NCBI GenBank assembly: GCA_017454765.1
Contig: JAFTCJ010000018.1
Coordinates: forward strand, 1 to 50,993
DNA length: 50,993 bases
Reading direction: 5' to 3'
DNA from: Erysipelotrichaceae bacterium
Lineage (GTDB): Bacteria; Bacillota_I; Bacilli_A; Erysipelotrichales; Erysipelotrichaceae
Shown here piece by piece: positions 17,082-26,169 of this stretch; positions within the stretch are counted from its first letter, which is position 1; every line of letters begins with the position of its first letter. Under the pieces are notes generated by a model. The model searched no databases. It was not told the origin of the DNA and saw nothing but the letters and a program-made list of their open reading frames with translations. The translations under genes were made by a program, and so were the position numbers.

Positions 17082-17137
17082 ACACCAGATTGTGGCTCTG
17101 GCATTTCGTGGGTTCGAGCCCCATCGTTCGCCCCATT
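17082..17137 (+). repeat. Right copy of 56-bp direct repeat (attR, truncated tRNA-His)
   Basis: Identical to 15643-15698. It holds the anticodon stem-loop, variable loop, T-arm, acceptor 3' strand and CCA, but the D-arm and 5' acceptor strand are absent and replaced by the hairpin. It cannot be a working tRNA. Confidence 0.9.
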
Positions 17138-17143
17138 GTAAAT

Positions 17144-17169
17144 AAAACATCTCCAAACGGAGATGTTTT
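17144..17169. terminator. Bidirectional terminator after the truncated tRNA-His
   Basis: AAAACATCTCC / GGAGATGTTTT with loop AAAC and a T-tract. Probably the original tRNA-His terminator, displaced by the insertion; on the minus strand it ends the lipoprotein gene. Confidence 0.8.
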
Positions 17170-17255
17170 TATTGGGTTTCGTTCATAAGCTTTCATTTTG
17201 TGAACTTATATATCAGAACAACAACGTTATTTGATCGAATCTTATTCAAACTGAT

Positions 17256-19988
17256 TCAGTTCTTCTTTGCATCTGACCAGGACGGTTCAAGTATCCACAA
17301 AGATTTTTCCGTATATTCATTGACAGGATAGATTACTATATGCCCAAGAACTACATTATAATAACCGTTTTTGGCATTTTTACCGTTCATCATTAACCAA
17401 TAGCCGTAATCTGGGTTCTCGCCTCCATCTCCCATGGTCCAATGGAATGTTGACTCGGATGAAACACGCTCATTACCTAAATCTATGCCTGCTCCGTCAG
17501 AAGATGTGACAGTAATTACGATCGGCGAGCCGGGTTTGGCCTGACATAAGATCATACCTTTAGGATTTTCTCCATAGACGATCGCTCCTTTCACATTCAG
17601 GTTGTAAGTCACTCCGTTCTTGACAATCACGATATCGCACTGTTCATTACTCATGATTCCCACATCGATATTTGCTTCATCGGAAACGAAGCAGAGATGA
17701 TTGACACCGTCATTATCGGTCACATACTCGCAGATCGATACTATCAGATTCACACCCTTTTCCGGATCATCAGGATCTGTAAACCTGTCTAAGGGAAAAC
17801 TCACTTCCTTTCCAAGGTCTTCTTTGCCGATATCACTTTCAATAGTCTTGCCCAATGATGTTCTGATTACCAGATGATATCCGTCTATCAGCCCTGCTGC
17901 GGCAGCCCCTTTAAGAGCCGGGAGCTTGATCAGAAGATTACTGCTGTCACTGTCAATACTCAGTTCTGGTTTCGGCGTCTTATCCAGTACCCACAAGGTA
18001 TAGCCGACATGCATGTCTTCCGAAGTGGTTATGCCGGCCACAGTCGCAGTTTCAGAGGGCAGCGGCTCAACAACCGGAGTCAATCTGCCGTATATTTCCG
18101 CCATCATCAGGATCCCGGCGTTATCCAGGAAACAGCCGTCATCGATCAGATAATAGTCTTGTAAGGCCATAAGATTTATACCCGGGTGTTCCTTTCTGAA
18201 GTTTTCATCAAACTTGACGATAGCCGGCAGTTTTCCTTTATGATCCTTCTTTTTGAATCCTCTGAGTGTGAGAAAATAGCTGTTGTCCATATCCAGATCC
18301 GTATGATAGCTCTTGCCCGGTTCGATATTGACCCAGTCTTTTCGCTTGTAATCAGCACTGTTGAAGGACTGCACACACAGTTCACGCATCTTATTGAATT
18401 CGGATATCAGCCATTTTCTGAAGTAAAGATCGAATTCATCTTCACTCATTCCAAACGCCCTGCTGAGAGGAGCAGATACTCCGGTTTTAATGTAGTAGCT
18501 TCGGGCATTCATCAGATCGGCCGGTTTCACGTTCTTTTCCTTATACTGCGTCTGCAGATACATCACGAAACTGCCCAGCATATATCCTTCGTACATCTTA
18601 AGAGTATTCGCATCATCGCTGCTGAGACCGGTCGGATTATCATCTATCGGCAGTCTGAGCACATCATACTTTTCCTTATCCGTGAGCTTGGGGTCGGTCT
18701 TAATGATACCGTTTTGCTTATAGTATTCCTTGGCATCTCTTTCCAGAACCATCGTGATCATTTCATCATAGCGGACATCATCGGTAAGCTTTCCGATAAG
18801 CGGTTCTGATTGCCGGTAATTTTCCTGACAGATGTGAAAGAGCTCATGAGTTATAGTCAGAAGATAGTCGTCCTTTGCCGTTTCATCTGTCATGCCTTTT
18901 AAAGGCCAAAGATTCATGATCGTCGTCGTATTGAGTTTTTCGGCACTGCCAAGCATATTGGCGTAATCACCCTTGCTGTCGGTACGGCAGATCAGTATCG
19001 GTTCTGTAATGGGCATCTTTATCCCGGCGATCTTTCCCAGATACTCATAAGCCTGATCGGTGCACTTTCTGGTATATTCGATCACTTCAGGAACCTTTTT
19101 GGTTTCCTCGCAAAGACGCTGATACTCATTATCCAGATTCAGAAGGTAGTTGTACTGATGAACAAGATCAAAGTTCTTATCAGGCTCAAGATATGACAGC
19201 ATCTTCTCATCCTCAAGCGCCTGTTCATAATACTTGGATCTCAGACTTTCTATCTTTTCAAGCTTTTTATCCCGTTCCGGATCGATATCGCTCATGATCC
19301 ATTGGATCTCATAAGATCCGTATGGATTTGAACACTTCACAGCCTGTACGTTTATACCTGTATAATCCCCCTTGCTCCAGAAATAGGAGACTTTACTGAA
19401 ATAGTCTATAATGCGTCCATAGTCTTCAAGAGTAACGAGGAAACGGCTGTTCTGACGGCTTCTGATAAGCAGTTTATCGCCATCAAGCACGGACGAGAAT
19501 TTGTAATAATTTCCATCGTCAGCTACTCTGACAACACCAATTCCGGAATAAAACTCCTCGTCTATTCCCAGATCCCTGAGGTCAAATTCGATCTCAAAAA
19601 TGCCCGGACTGACTTCATTATTTTCAAGTCCAGCATTGACTTCGAAGCATTTTATCGGTATCATGCCCTGCTCAGCCAGTTCGTTTACTGTCTTTTCATA
19701 CTTTGAAGGGATCTGATCTTCGGGGGTGACATCCACTGTCGTATCCTGCCAGAAAGCATTTTCTTCAGCTTTGACATGTATGCCTTCACAAGGTGAATAA
19801 TCCAAAGGCTTGCTGTTTCCGTTGTTTTCAGGAATACCGTCTTCAGGGATCAGATCAGTATCTGTATTGTCAGTGACAGTCGGTTGGTTATCGACCGGTG
19901 GTTTCTCTGTACATCCGCATAGAAGAAACATGATGACTAAAAGTGAATTAACAATCTTGATTATGGTTTTATGGTGCTTATCAGACAT
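17256..19988 (-). CDS. Large lipoprotein with HExxH metallopeptidase-like domain
   Basis: A 910-residue predicted lipoprotein. The N-terminus is a signal with lipobox LCGC (Cys26), followed by an acidic, Pro/Asn/Asp-rich linker to about 60. A central domain carries HELFH (381-385) with a likely third ligand in DEMITMVLERDAKEYY near 412, the gluzincin arrangement. The C-terminal third is beta-rich, with two sandwich-like segments (LSIDSDSSNLLIKLP and ITVTSSDGAGIDLGNERV regions). AGGAAGGAT is the ribosome site. It stands alone between two terminators. I do not recognise a named family; a surface protease is the best reading. Confidence 0.75.
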   Translation of the reverse strand: MSDKHHKTIIKIVNSLLVIMFLLCGCTEKPPVDNQPTVTDNTDTDLIPEDGIPENNGNSKPLDYSPCEGIHVKAEENAFWQDTTVDVTPEDQIPSKYEKTVNELAEQGMIPIKCFEVNAGLENNEVSPGIFEIEFDLRDLGIDEEFYSGIGVVRVADDGNYYKFSSVLDGDKLLIRSRQNSRFLVTLEDYGRIIDYFSKVSYFWSKGDYTGINVQAVKCSNPYGSYEIQWIMSDIDPERDKKLEKIESLRSKYYEQALEDEKMLSYLEPDKNFDLVHQYNYLLNLDNEYQRLCEETKKVPEVIEYTRKCTDQAYEYLGKIAGIKMPITEPILICRTDSKGDYANMLGSAEKLNTTTIMNLWPLKGMTDETAKDDYLLTITHELFHICQENYRQSEPLIGKLTDDVRYDEMITMVLERDAKEYYKQNGIIKTDPKLTDKEKYDVLRLPIDDNPTGLSSDDANTLKMYEGYMLGSFVMYLQTQYKEKNVKPADLMNARSYYIKTGVSAPLSRAFGMSEDEFDLYFRKWLISEFNKMRELCVQSFNSADYKRKDWVNIEPGKSYHTDLDMDNSYFLTLRGFKKKDHKGKLPAIVKFDENFRKEHPGINLMALQDYYLIDDGCFLDNAGILMMAEIYGRLTPVVEPLPSETATVAGITTSEDMHVGYTLWVLDKTPKPELSIDSDSSNLLIKLPALKGAAAAGLIDGYHLVIRTSLGKTIESDIGKEDLGKEVSFPLDRFTDPDDPEKGVNLIVSICEYVTDNDGVNHLCFVSDEANIDVGIMSNEQCDIVIVKNGVTYNLNVKGAIVYGENPKGMILCQAKPGSPIVITVTSSDGAGIDLGNERVSSESTFHWTMGDGGENPDYGYWLMMNGKNAKNGYYNVVLGHIVIYPVNEYTEKSLWILEPSWSDAKKN

Positions 19989-20105
19989 GGCAGAATCCTT
20001 CCTGTGATGTATTCATCAACAAAAATATAAATGATGATTCGATCGGCATTGATAATCTTATATTACCATATGTCGGGTTTTATCTGTTGATCCCTTATCC
20101 GATAA

Positions 20106-20131
20106 AAAGCATCTCCAAACGGAGATGCTTT
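20106..20131. terminator. Terminator of the tdh-to-symporter gene run
   Basis: AAAGCATCTCC / GGAGATGCTTT, 11 pairs with loop AAAC and T-runs on both strands. The core CATCTCCAAACGGAGATG is the same as in the terminator at 17144-17169. Confidence 0.85.
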
Positions 20132-20152
20132 CATTTGTTTGTCAGATTGATT

Positions 20153-21538
20153 TTATTGTTTCTTGGAAGCTTTGAATGCATCGACTTTCGCCCTCATCTC
20201 ATCATCCATGTTCCAAAGGAACTTGAATGATGCCCAGGAGCCCAGTACCAGAATGCCTGGCAGAAGAACACATAACGCCTTGATACCGTTTAAAGTGGAA
20301 GGTGCCTGAACAGCCAGTGTTCCGTTGTATCCGACCAGTCCCAGCAAGAGCATCGCTGCAGAATTGCCAATCGTCTGTCCCACTCTTCTGGAGAGATTGA
20401 ACGTGCCGTAGATAGATCCTTCCGTTCTCTTTCCGGTGATCATCTCATTGTAGTCGATCGCTTCGCCGACAAGTCCCCACTGCATATAGATGGAGATGAA
20501 GGCAAAGCCCATTGCCGTATTGCTGCAGACAGCGTAGACCCAGGGGTTGACATCAAACAACATCAGGGCACCAAACAGCAGCACATAGAGAATACAGCTG
20601 ATCAGCAAGCCGTAGCGGATCAGTTTTTCCAGTCCGATCTTTTTCGCGATGATCGGTCCGGCGATGAAGATGATGATCATGGACGGTGCACTTAATAAGG
20701 TTCCGTATCCAGAGATCGAAATATCGCCCAGGACATCCGCATACATATAATTGCTCAGGGTATTTCCGACATATTGCATCATGCAGATGAACACGCCATG
20801 GACACACAGAGCGACGAAGGGACGGTTGACTTTGATGACTTCCAGGATATCGGTCACTTTGATACTGTCGCTGTTTTCCGGCTGGCTCGTATTGTTATTC
20901 CTCTCTATTGTCATCGCGTAGTGTGCCAGACACATCGCCAGACCGATGATGGCACAGACGGCTGCACCGATCGCGTAACCGATCGCGTTGTTTTCGCCGT
21001 ATTTCTTCAGAAACAGCGGCATGATGAACAAGGATATCAATGTAGCACCGGCACTGCCGATACCTCTGGCGGAAGAAAGAGAAGCCCTCTCCTCATCATT
21101 GAATGCCATGGCAGACAGAAGAGATCCCATCGGTATGTTGAACATGGTATAGGCTCCTTCATACAGGATCTTCAGAACGAATAAAACACAGAGCCTCGTG
21201 ATTCCTTCAAACAGACTCGGAACAGACCACAGGGCAATGAAAGACACGCACAGCAGCGGTGTGGCTTTCAGTATCCAGGGACGGAATTTGTCCTTCAGAC
21301 TGCTGTTACGTGCATATGCCTTATCTATGTAGGCACCCATCAGCGGATCATTGATGAAATCCCAGATGTTCCATATCAGCAGCAATACAGCGATCGTAGC
21401 CGGACTGATCCCCAGCACATCCGTGCAGTACATGGAAAAGGTGCTGCTCATCAGTGCGAAAGTCATGACGCCTCCGGCATCACCCAGACCGTAGCCGATC
21501 TTGTGTTTCAGTTTCAGTGAATTCTTTTCTTCTTTCAT
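20153..21538 (-). CDS. GPH-family sugar:cation symporter
   Basis: A 461-residue transporter with about 12 membrane spans. KIGYGLGDAGGVMTFALMSSTFSMYCTDVLG (first 40 residues, here given in part) and NIWDFINDPLMGAYIDKA are hallmarks of the melibiose-carrier/GPH family. It is the last gene of the run and lies 23 bp after the GH31 gene, so it most likely imports the alpha-glycoside that GH31 cuts. AAAGGG precedes the ATG. It differs from the rhamnoside symporter at 6992 by lacking the long N-terminal extension. Confidence 0.88.
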   Translation of the reverse strand: MKEEKNSLKLKHKIGYGLGDAGGVMTFALMSSTFSMYCTDVLGISPATIAVLLLIWNIWDFINDPLMGAYIDKAYARNSSLKDKFRPWILKATPLLCVSFIALWSVPSLFEGITRLCVLFVLKILYEGAYTMFNIPMGSLLSAMAFNDEERASLSSARGIGSAGATLISLFIMPLFLKKYGENNAIGYAIGAAVCAIIGLAMCLAHYAMTIERNNNTSQPENSDSIKVTDILEVIKVNRPFVALCVHGVFICMMQYVGNTLSNYMYADVLGDISISGYGTLLSAPSMIIIFIAGPIIAKKIGLEKLIRYGLLISCILYVLLFGALMLFDVNPWVYAVCSNTAMGFAFISIYMQWGLVGEAIDYNEMITGKRTEGSIYGTFNLSRRVGQTIGNSAAMLLLGLVGYNGTLAVQAPSTLNGIKALCVLLPGILVLGSWASFKFLWNMDDEMRAKVDAFKASKKQ

Positions 21539-21561
21539 GAATTTTTCCCTTTATGATCCTC

Positions 21562-23577
21562 TCATCTATTATATGATTCTTCTGTAAACCAGACCGGCAG
21601 ATCTCTGATCGTGCAGGCCACCTTAACATCGCTTTCTCCCTGAATCAGTTCACCTTCTCCCCGCAAACGGAAACCGGTATCGCTTTTCGGCAGACGGACA
21701 TTTACTTCTTCTGCCCCTTCATCGAATACCGGACATACAAGTATCTTCTCCCCGCACATGAAGCAGTCTGATTCTTTATCATAATCGCTGTCTCTTAAGA
21801 AAACAGGCGTGATCAGCGGTTCGTTGTTTCCAATACATCTTTTCATCTCGTCGGAAAGATACGGGATCAGCTTTTCTCTCAGATCGAAAACCGCCTTCAC
21901 TTCATCCATCAGATCCGGATACAGCCAGGGCATCGTGGAAGCTTCGTTTTCTTTCCATGAGTGCAGGACGAATCTGGGCAGGAATACACCGTATTGCAGC
22001 CAGCGCATAAACAGTTTCCTTTCCGGTCTGGGTCCGCTGAATCCGCCGATATCCGGTCCGAAGAAACAGAAACCGGAAAGCGACATGGTCATGGCCTGAT
22101 AATGATTATATCGGAGATCCCTGAAATCGGTATAGTTGTCACCTGTCCAGGTCGTGGCGATCCTCTGGCTTCCGGCTATGGCACAGCGGGTCACATTAAA
22201 CGGATTGGGGTTCACTTCCTGACAGGCTTCTGCACTTGCTTTGGCCATCAGGTAAGAGAATAACGGTCTGATCAGCCTGGCAGGGATCTCTTTCGTGAAT
22301 CCGTGGGCATAGACCTCTCTGTCATGGGCATCATATTCATTGTTGTCATTCCAGATATTGTCATATCCCTTTTCGACCAGAGTCTCTCTCACACAGTTTT
22401 TCCAGAAATCATAAGCTTCCGGGTTGGTGAAATCCAGGTAGCTGGCATTGCCGCCCCAGAACGGGAACTTTGCGGGAGTACCGTCCTGATAATGCAGAAA
22501 CCAGCCCTTTGAGGCAATATGATCATAGAGCGGATGATCATCCAGAAAAGCCGGTTTGACATTGGGAATGATCTTCAATCCTCTGCTTAAGAAATGATCA
22601 GACAGTTCCTTCGGATCGGGGATCTTGTCTTTGTTCCAGTGAAAGACATAACGCTTATCATCGATCTGCGTATAGCCGCTCGACAGATAGAAGCCGCCTG
22701 CTTTGATCCCATACGTTTCGCAATCATCGATAAAAGACCGCAATCTATGATCGGCATCTTGCGCATCCGTATACTCCATGGTGGAACCGCAGTAGCGGAA
22801 AGCCCATTCCGGTACCTCTCTGATGCCGCCGCTCATATCGATGAATCTTGAGACGATCTCTTTGACATTTCCGAAAATGATATAGAAGACCATATCATCC
22901 TCTTCATATCTGATCGAATTGAACGGTTCGTAGTAATTGTCATGTTCCATTCCGAAATCGACTTCGCCTTCACTGTATGTATCGTAATAAATACCATAGC
23001 TCCCTGCCTTGTTTTCACAGATATAGAAAGGCAGATACTTATACAGCGGATCGGAATACTCGGCCTTGAAGCCCATGGCATCGTTGGTGTCCAGTCTGTA
23101 TCGCTGATGATTCTTGTTGACTTTTCCGGCTTTGTCTCCCAGGCCGTAGATATACTGGTCTTCTTCCCTGCGGGTATAATGAATAGAACCTTCTCCCAGT
23201 TCTCCGCCAAAGTTATAAGCCAGTCCGTTTCTGTCCTGATAAAGGATTCCCTTTTCACTGCTGATACTGATACGGAAATTCAGCAATTCGATCCTGAAAT
23301 CATGATCACAGTGTCTGAAACAGACAGCTTCTTCGTCTTCATAAACCTCAGGTGAAAACAGCTTGAAACCATCTAATGACAGTTTGTCTCTTCCCTCATT
23401 TTTCAGACCCTTATGTGAAGGATCGATGCTGAAAGTCGGCAGAAGATCCTTTCTTCTGTACAGAGACACCCTGAACATGTTTTCAATGAAATCGATGCGC
23501 ATGAAAACACCATCGCTTCGATACACGCGGCTATGATCATTTGCCTCTTGCAGTCTGAACTGATGTCTGAACTTCAT
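21562..23577 (-). CDS. Glycoside hydrolase family 31 alpha-glucosidase/alpha-xylosidase
   Basis: A 671-residue GH31 enzyme. The nucleophile is Asp411 in IWNDNNEYD, and the acid/base Asp is in TTWTGDNYTDFRDL. GLGDKAGKVNKNHQRYRL and the final beta domain with ILVCPVFDEGAEEVNVRLP are family-typical. No signal peptide, so it works on imported sugar. Family members cleave alpha-glucose or alpha-xylose; I cannot tell which. Its ATG overlaps the carboxylesterase stop (ATGA), and the matching symporter follows. Confidence 0.92.
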   Translation of the reverse strand: MKFRHQFRLQEANDHSRVYRSDGVFMRIDFIENMFRVSLYRRKDLLPTFSIDPSHKGLKNEGRDKLSLDGFKLFSPEVYEDEEAVCFRHCDHDFRIELLNFRISISSEKGILYQDRNGLAYNFGGELGEGSIHYTRREEDQYIYGLGDKAGKVNKNHQRYRLDTNDAMGFKAEYSDPLYKYLPFYICENKAGSYGIYYDTYSEGEVDFGMEHDNYYEPFNSIRYEEDDMVFYIIFGNVKEIVSRFIDMSGGIREVPEWAFRYCGSTMEYTDAQDADHRLRSFIDDCETYGIKAGGFYLSSGYTQIDDKRYVFHWNKDKIPDPKELSDHFLSRGLKIIPNVKPAFLDDHPLYDHIASKGWFLHYQDGTPAKFPFWGGNASYLDFTNPEAYDFWKNCVRETLVEKGYDNIWNDNNEYDAHDREVYAHGFTKEIPARLIRPLFSYLMAKASAEACQEVNPNPFNVTRCAIAGSQRIATTWTGDNYTDFRDLRYNHYQAMTMSLSGFCFFGPDIGGFSGPRPERKLFMRWLQYGVFLPRFVLHSWKENEASTMPWLYPDLMDEVKAVFDLREKLIPYLSDEMKRCIGNNEPLITPVFLRDSDYDKESDCFMCGEKILVCPVFDEGAEEVNVRLPKSDTGFRLRGEGELIQGESDVKVACTIRDLPVWFTEESYNR

Positions 23578-24914
23578 GCCTTCGGTTCTCCTTTACTCAA
23601 CATATTCTTCGCCAGTCTGAGATAAGACGGTCTGCCCATCTTCGTTTCTTTCAGATTGAAACACAGCACTTTATGATGATGCCTGTCAGTTTTGCACCAG
23701 ACAGGCAAAGTATTGTCACTGGGATCTCCTTTTCTGCAGAAAGCTGCCAGATAATCCATCATCTGCCTGGATATCTCTCTGTCCCTTTCCCCAAACGGTC
23801 TCCAGGAACTCTCAAGACGGCCGAACATGTATCTCAGATCGCTGGAATGAAAGGCACCGTTGTCATCTCCCGGCTGATCGACATCAAAGAAATAAACATA
23901 GGCACTGTTGTCCCTGGCAAATCTGTTTCCGATATACGCCATCATCGGTGCATACAGATCGTTGTTTGTATATCCGATCAGATAATCCAGTTTCAGCGGA
24001 TCTCTGATCAGATGATCGACGCTGTCTTTCAGAAGAGAACCGTCGATGACCGGCATCACATTGTAGACACTGTCTTTTCTTCTTTTTCTGATCGCCTCAT
24101 AGGCATCATGGATCACTCTGATATCGGCATTTTTGAATTCCTCAAAGTCCCGGCATCCGGCTAGATCCATCAGTTGAAGCCAGTAGTCATATGTCTCTTC
24201 CGCCTTTTTCGGCAGAGCGAATTTCGGAAACAGTCCGGCACCGGACATCATACCCGCTCTTTGGAAAAGACCTTCATTGTCATGATTCAGACAATGATAC
24301 TGGATGGATATGGCTCCGGCGCTCTGCCCGAGCAGCGTGATATTGTTTCGATCGCCGCCGAATTCTGAAATATGTTCCTTGACCCATTGGATGGCTTTCA
24401 GCTGATCATCAAGCCCGAAGTTGCCGTTGCGCTGAAATCTCTTTTCGATCTGTTCATGGCAGAAGTATCCCAATACACCTACCCTGTAATTGGCAAAAAC
24501 AGTGATGATCCCCCGCTTTGCCAGTTCATATCCTCTGAAAGGTTCCTCGGCATTTGATCCGGAATTGAAACCGCCCCCATGGAAAAAGACGATGACCGGA
24601 CACTCTGTTTCGTTTTTCGGAGTATAGATATTCAGATTCAGACAGTCCTCATCATATCTGAATTCGATCCCTTCCCTGAATTCCTTATAGTAAAACAGAC
24701 GCTCCGGGCTGTTCAGATTCGGATAGTACTGTCTGTATTGCGGACAGGCATTGCCCATCGTCCCTGCATCAAAGATATCTTCATAACTGTCGATCCGTTC
24801 ACAGTATTCAAAACGTTTCGCTCTTGCATAAGGGATCGCAAGAAATTCAAAAACATCCTCATGTTCGTTTCCCAGAAAAGTTCCGAAAGATGTTTTCAAA
24901 GTGATCTTCTTCAT
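23574..24914 (-). CDS. Type-B carboxylesterase
   Basis: A 446-residue esterase of the carboxylesterase-B family. EDCLNLNIYTP (89-99), HGGGF (112-116) and GQSAGA with nucleophile Ser198 are clear; the base is probably His356 region (GAFHSSDLRYMFG). No signal peptide. It overlaps GH31 by 4 nt and starts 6 bp after a GNAT gene; no good ribosome site is seen, which suggests coupling. With GH31 it may deacylate a plant or host glycoside, an inference from position. Confidence 0.88.
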   Translation of the reverse strand: MKKITLKTSFGTFLGNEHEDVFEFLAIPYARAKRFEYCERIDSYEDIFDAGTMGNACPQYRQYYPNLNSPERLFYYKEFREGIEFRYDEDCLNLNIYTPKNETECPVIVFFHGGGFNSGSNAEEPFRGYELAKRGIITVFANYRVGVLGYFCHEQIEKRFQRNGNFGLDDQLKAIQWVKEHISEFGGDRNNITLLGQSAGAISIQYHCLNHDNEGLFQRAGMMSGAGLFPKFALPKKAEETYDYWLQLMDLAGCRDFEEFKNADIRVIHDAYEAIRKRRKDSVYNVMPVIDGSLLKDSVDHLIRDPLKLDYLIGYTNNDLYAPMMAYIGNRFARDNSAYVYFFDVDQPGDDNGAFHSSDLRYMFGRLESSWRPFGERDREISRQMMDYLAAFCRKGDPSDNTLPVWCKTDRHHHKVLCFNLKETKMGRPSYLRLAKNMLSKGEPKA

Positions 24915-24920
24915 AAAGTT

Positions 24921-25379
24921 TTATTTGATATCGATCCAGATACCGATATCCCTCATCAAGGAATCAGGTATGTTCCTGTAGAAATTCTGTGCTTCGCCAT
25001 TGGAAGCCGTTAAAGCGATCAGTGTTGCGATCCCTTTTTCCTTCAGCATCTTCCTCAACTGTTCCAGCAGAGCCTGTGCCACTCCTGCATGCCTGTAGCT
25101 TTTCAGAACACAGATCCAGTCCAGATAGGCCTTGGTCGATCCGTCAAAATGACTTTTGATCATCGAAGAATCGATCCTGCCCACGACTCTGTCATCGACA
25201 TACGCCAGCAATGAGATCGAATCGGCAAACGAGGCATCCTCAAAACTCTCTCTGACACTTTTCAGATATTCTTCATCGATCTGCCAGCCCCAGTCATCTT
25301 CCTGCTTCCGCAATTCTTTTTCAAACTGGATGACATCATCGATCCTGTCTTTTGTATATGGCCTGGTATCGATTTCCAT
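24921..25379 (-). CDS. GNAT N-acetyltransferase
   Basis: A 152-residue GNAT enzyme. The acetyl-CoA loop is SYRHAGVAQALLEQL (about 100-114), preceded by strand LDWICVLK and followed by TLIALTASNGEAQNFYRN. It transfers acetyl from acetyl-CoA to an unknown amine. Position in the run: 3 bp after the small gene at 25383, 6 bp before the carboxylesterase. Confidence 0.85.
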   Translation of the reverse strand: MEIDTRPYTKDRIDDVIQFEKELRKQEDDWGWQIDEEYLKSVRESFEDASFADSISLLAYVDDRVVGRIDSSMIKSHFDGSTKAYLDWICVLKSYRHAGVAQALLEQLRKMLKEKGIATLIALTASNGEAQNFYRNIPDSLMRDIGIWIDIK

Positions 25380-25382
25380 CTG

Positions 25383-25592
25383 TTAATCCGTTATCTCCAC
25401 GATCAGTTCATCTGAGCCCTCTTCCAGGGAATTGTACTCATCCAGATGAAAATGAGATCCCGGAGTCTCTTCCGCCAGGCTCATCAGATGGTCAGCCAGG
25501 GAACGCAGCCCCTCTTTGTTTGCGGAGATCAGGACTTCCCCCTGATCTGCCTTCACCCTGATCTTGAATCCCTCAGTCCAAATAAATTTCAT
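25383..25592 (-). CDS. Small acidic protein, possibly Imm32-like
   Basis: A 69-residue acidic protein with GSHFHLDEYNSLEEGSDELIVE in its second half (given as a landmark, split HFHLDEYNSLEEG and SDELIVE). From memory this resembles the Imm32 immunity-protein family, whose members end with an HLDE-x-NSLEEGS motif; I could not test it. The ATG overlaps the stop of the gene at 25589 (ATGA), so the two are coupled and may work as a pair. Confidence 0.6.
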   Translation of the reverse strand: MKFIWTEGFKIRVKADQGEVLISANKEGLRSLADHLMSLAEETPGSHFHLDEYNSLEEGSDELIVEITD

Positions 25593-26167
25593 TGCTTTGC
25601 CTCTTTCAGAATATCCGGGAAATGATGAAGCAGGAAATACCTGTATTCCGGATGATCTTCCGCTTCTTCGTATTCTCTTTTGACCGTCTCATTGATCCAC
25701 TGTTTCTTTTGATCTGTCAAATCTTCATAGCGCAGTATCCTCAACAGTCCTTTTTCTTCCGTCTCCAGGATCGCTTCATAGGCATCTTCAACATATTCAC
25801 AGCCGTCGACCCTGACAGTCTTTTCAGAAACAACGACATCGCAGATGCCTGTATCAAAATCACTCAGTTTTGCCTCTTTAATACTGTAGATATATCCCGA
25901 TTCTCCCTGCATGCTGCTTCTTAAAGCGTCGGGATAGTATTCCTCGATGCGGATGATGCCGTCCTCATCAAAGCCATAGGGTCCCCACTTCTGATAGACA
26001 CCGTCATAAACAAAACCGCTTTCCTTACAGAACTTCTCGACCGCATTGGAAAGATAGATCAGGACATTCTCCCTTTTCCTTGACAGATATACCAAAGACT
26101 TCTCATGCATCGAAACATTTGGTTCCAGGACGCTGAGATCTTTAACTTTTGAGGCGTGATAATACAT
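25589..26167 (-). CDS. Conserved hypothetical protein, 192 residues
   Basis: A soluble 192-residue protein of unknown function. It starts MYYHASKVKDLSVLEP, then HEKSLVYLSRKRENVLIYLSN, a layout resembling proteins of the ADP-ribosyltransferase-like fold (Tyr-His-Ser at the first strand, then a Ser on a later strand), and ends in a charged helical part with EYEEAEDHPEYRYFLLHHFPD. The fold suggestion is a guess from pattern. It starts 2 bp after a GNAT stop and overlaps the small Imm32-like gene by 4 nt. Confidence 0.7.
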   Translation of the reverse strand: MYYHASKVKDLSVLEPNVSMHEKSLVYLSRKRENVLIYLSNAVEKFCKESGFVYDGVYQKWGPYGFDEDGIIRIEEYYPDALRSSMQGESGYIYSIKEAKLSDFDTGICDVVVSEKTVRVDGCEYVEDAYEAILETEEKGLLRILRYEDLTDQKKQWINETVKREYEEAEDHPEYRYFLLHHFPDILKEAKQ

Positions 26168-26169
26168 TT

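Larger units (their letters stand above)
15643..17137. mobile_element. Remnant integrative mini-island in tRNA-His
   Basis: The segment between the two 56-bp tRNA-His repeats is 1,439 bp repeat to repeat. It contains one intact gene (alpha/beta-hydrolase, 15912-16658), decayed coding sequence, its own terminators, an 11-bp tandem repeat and a hairpin beside the right repeat. The intact tRNA at the left, restored by the element, and the truncated tRNA end at the right are what integration at a tRNA leaves behind. No integrase is present, so it is either the deletion remnant of a larger element or a non-autonomous one. Confidence 0.65.
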
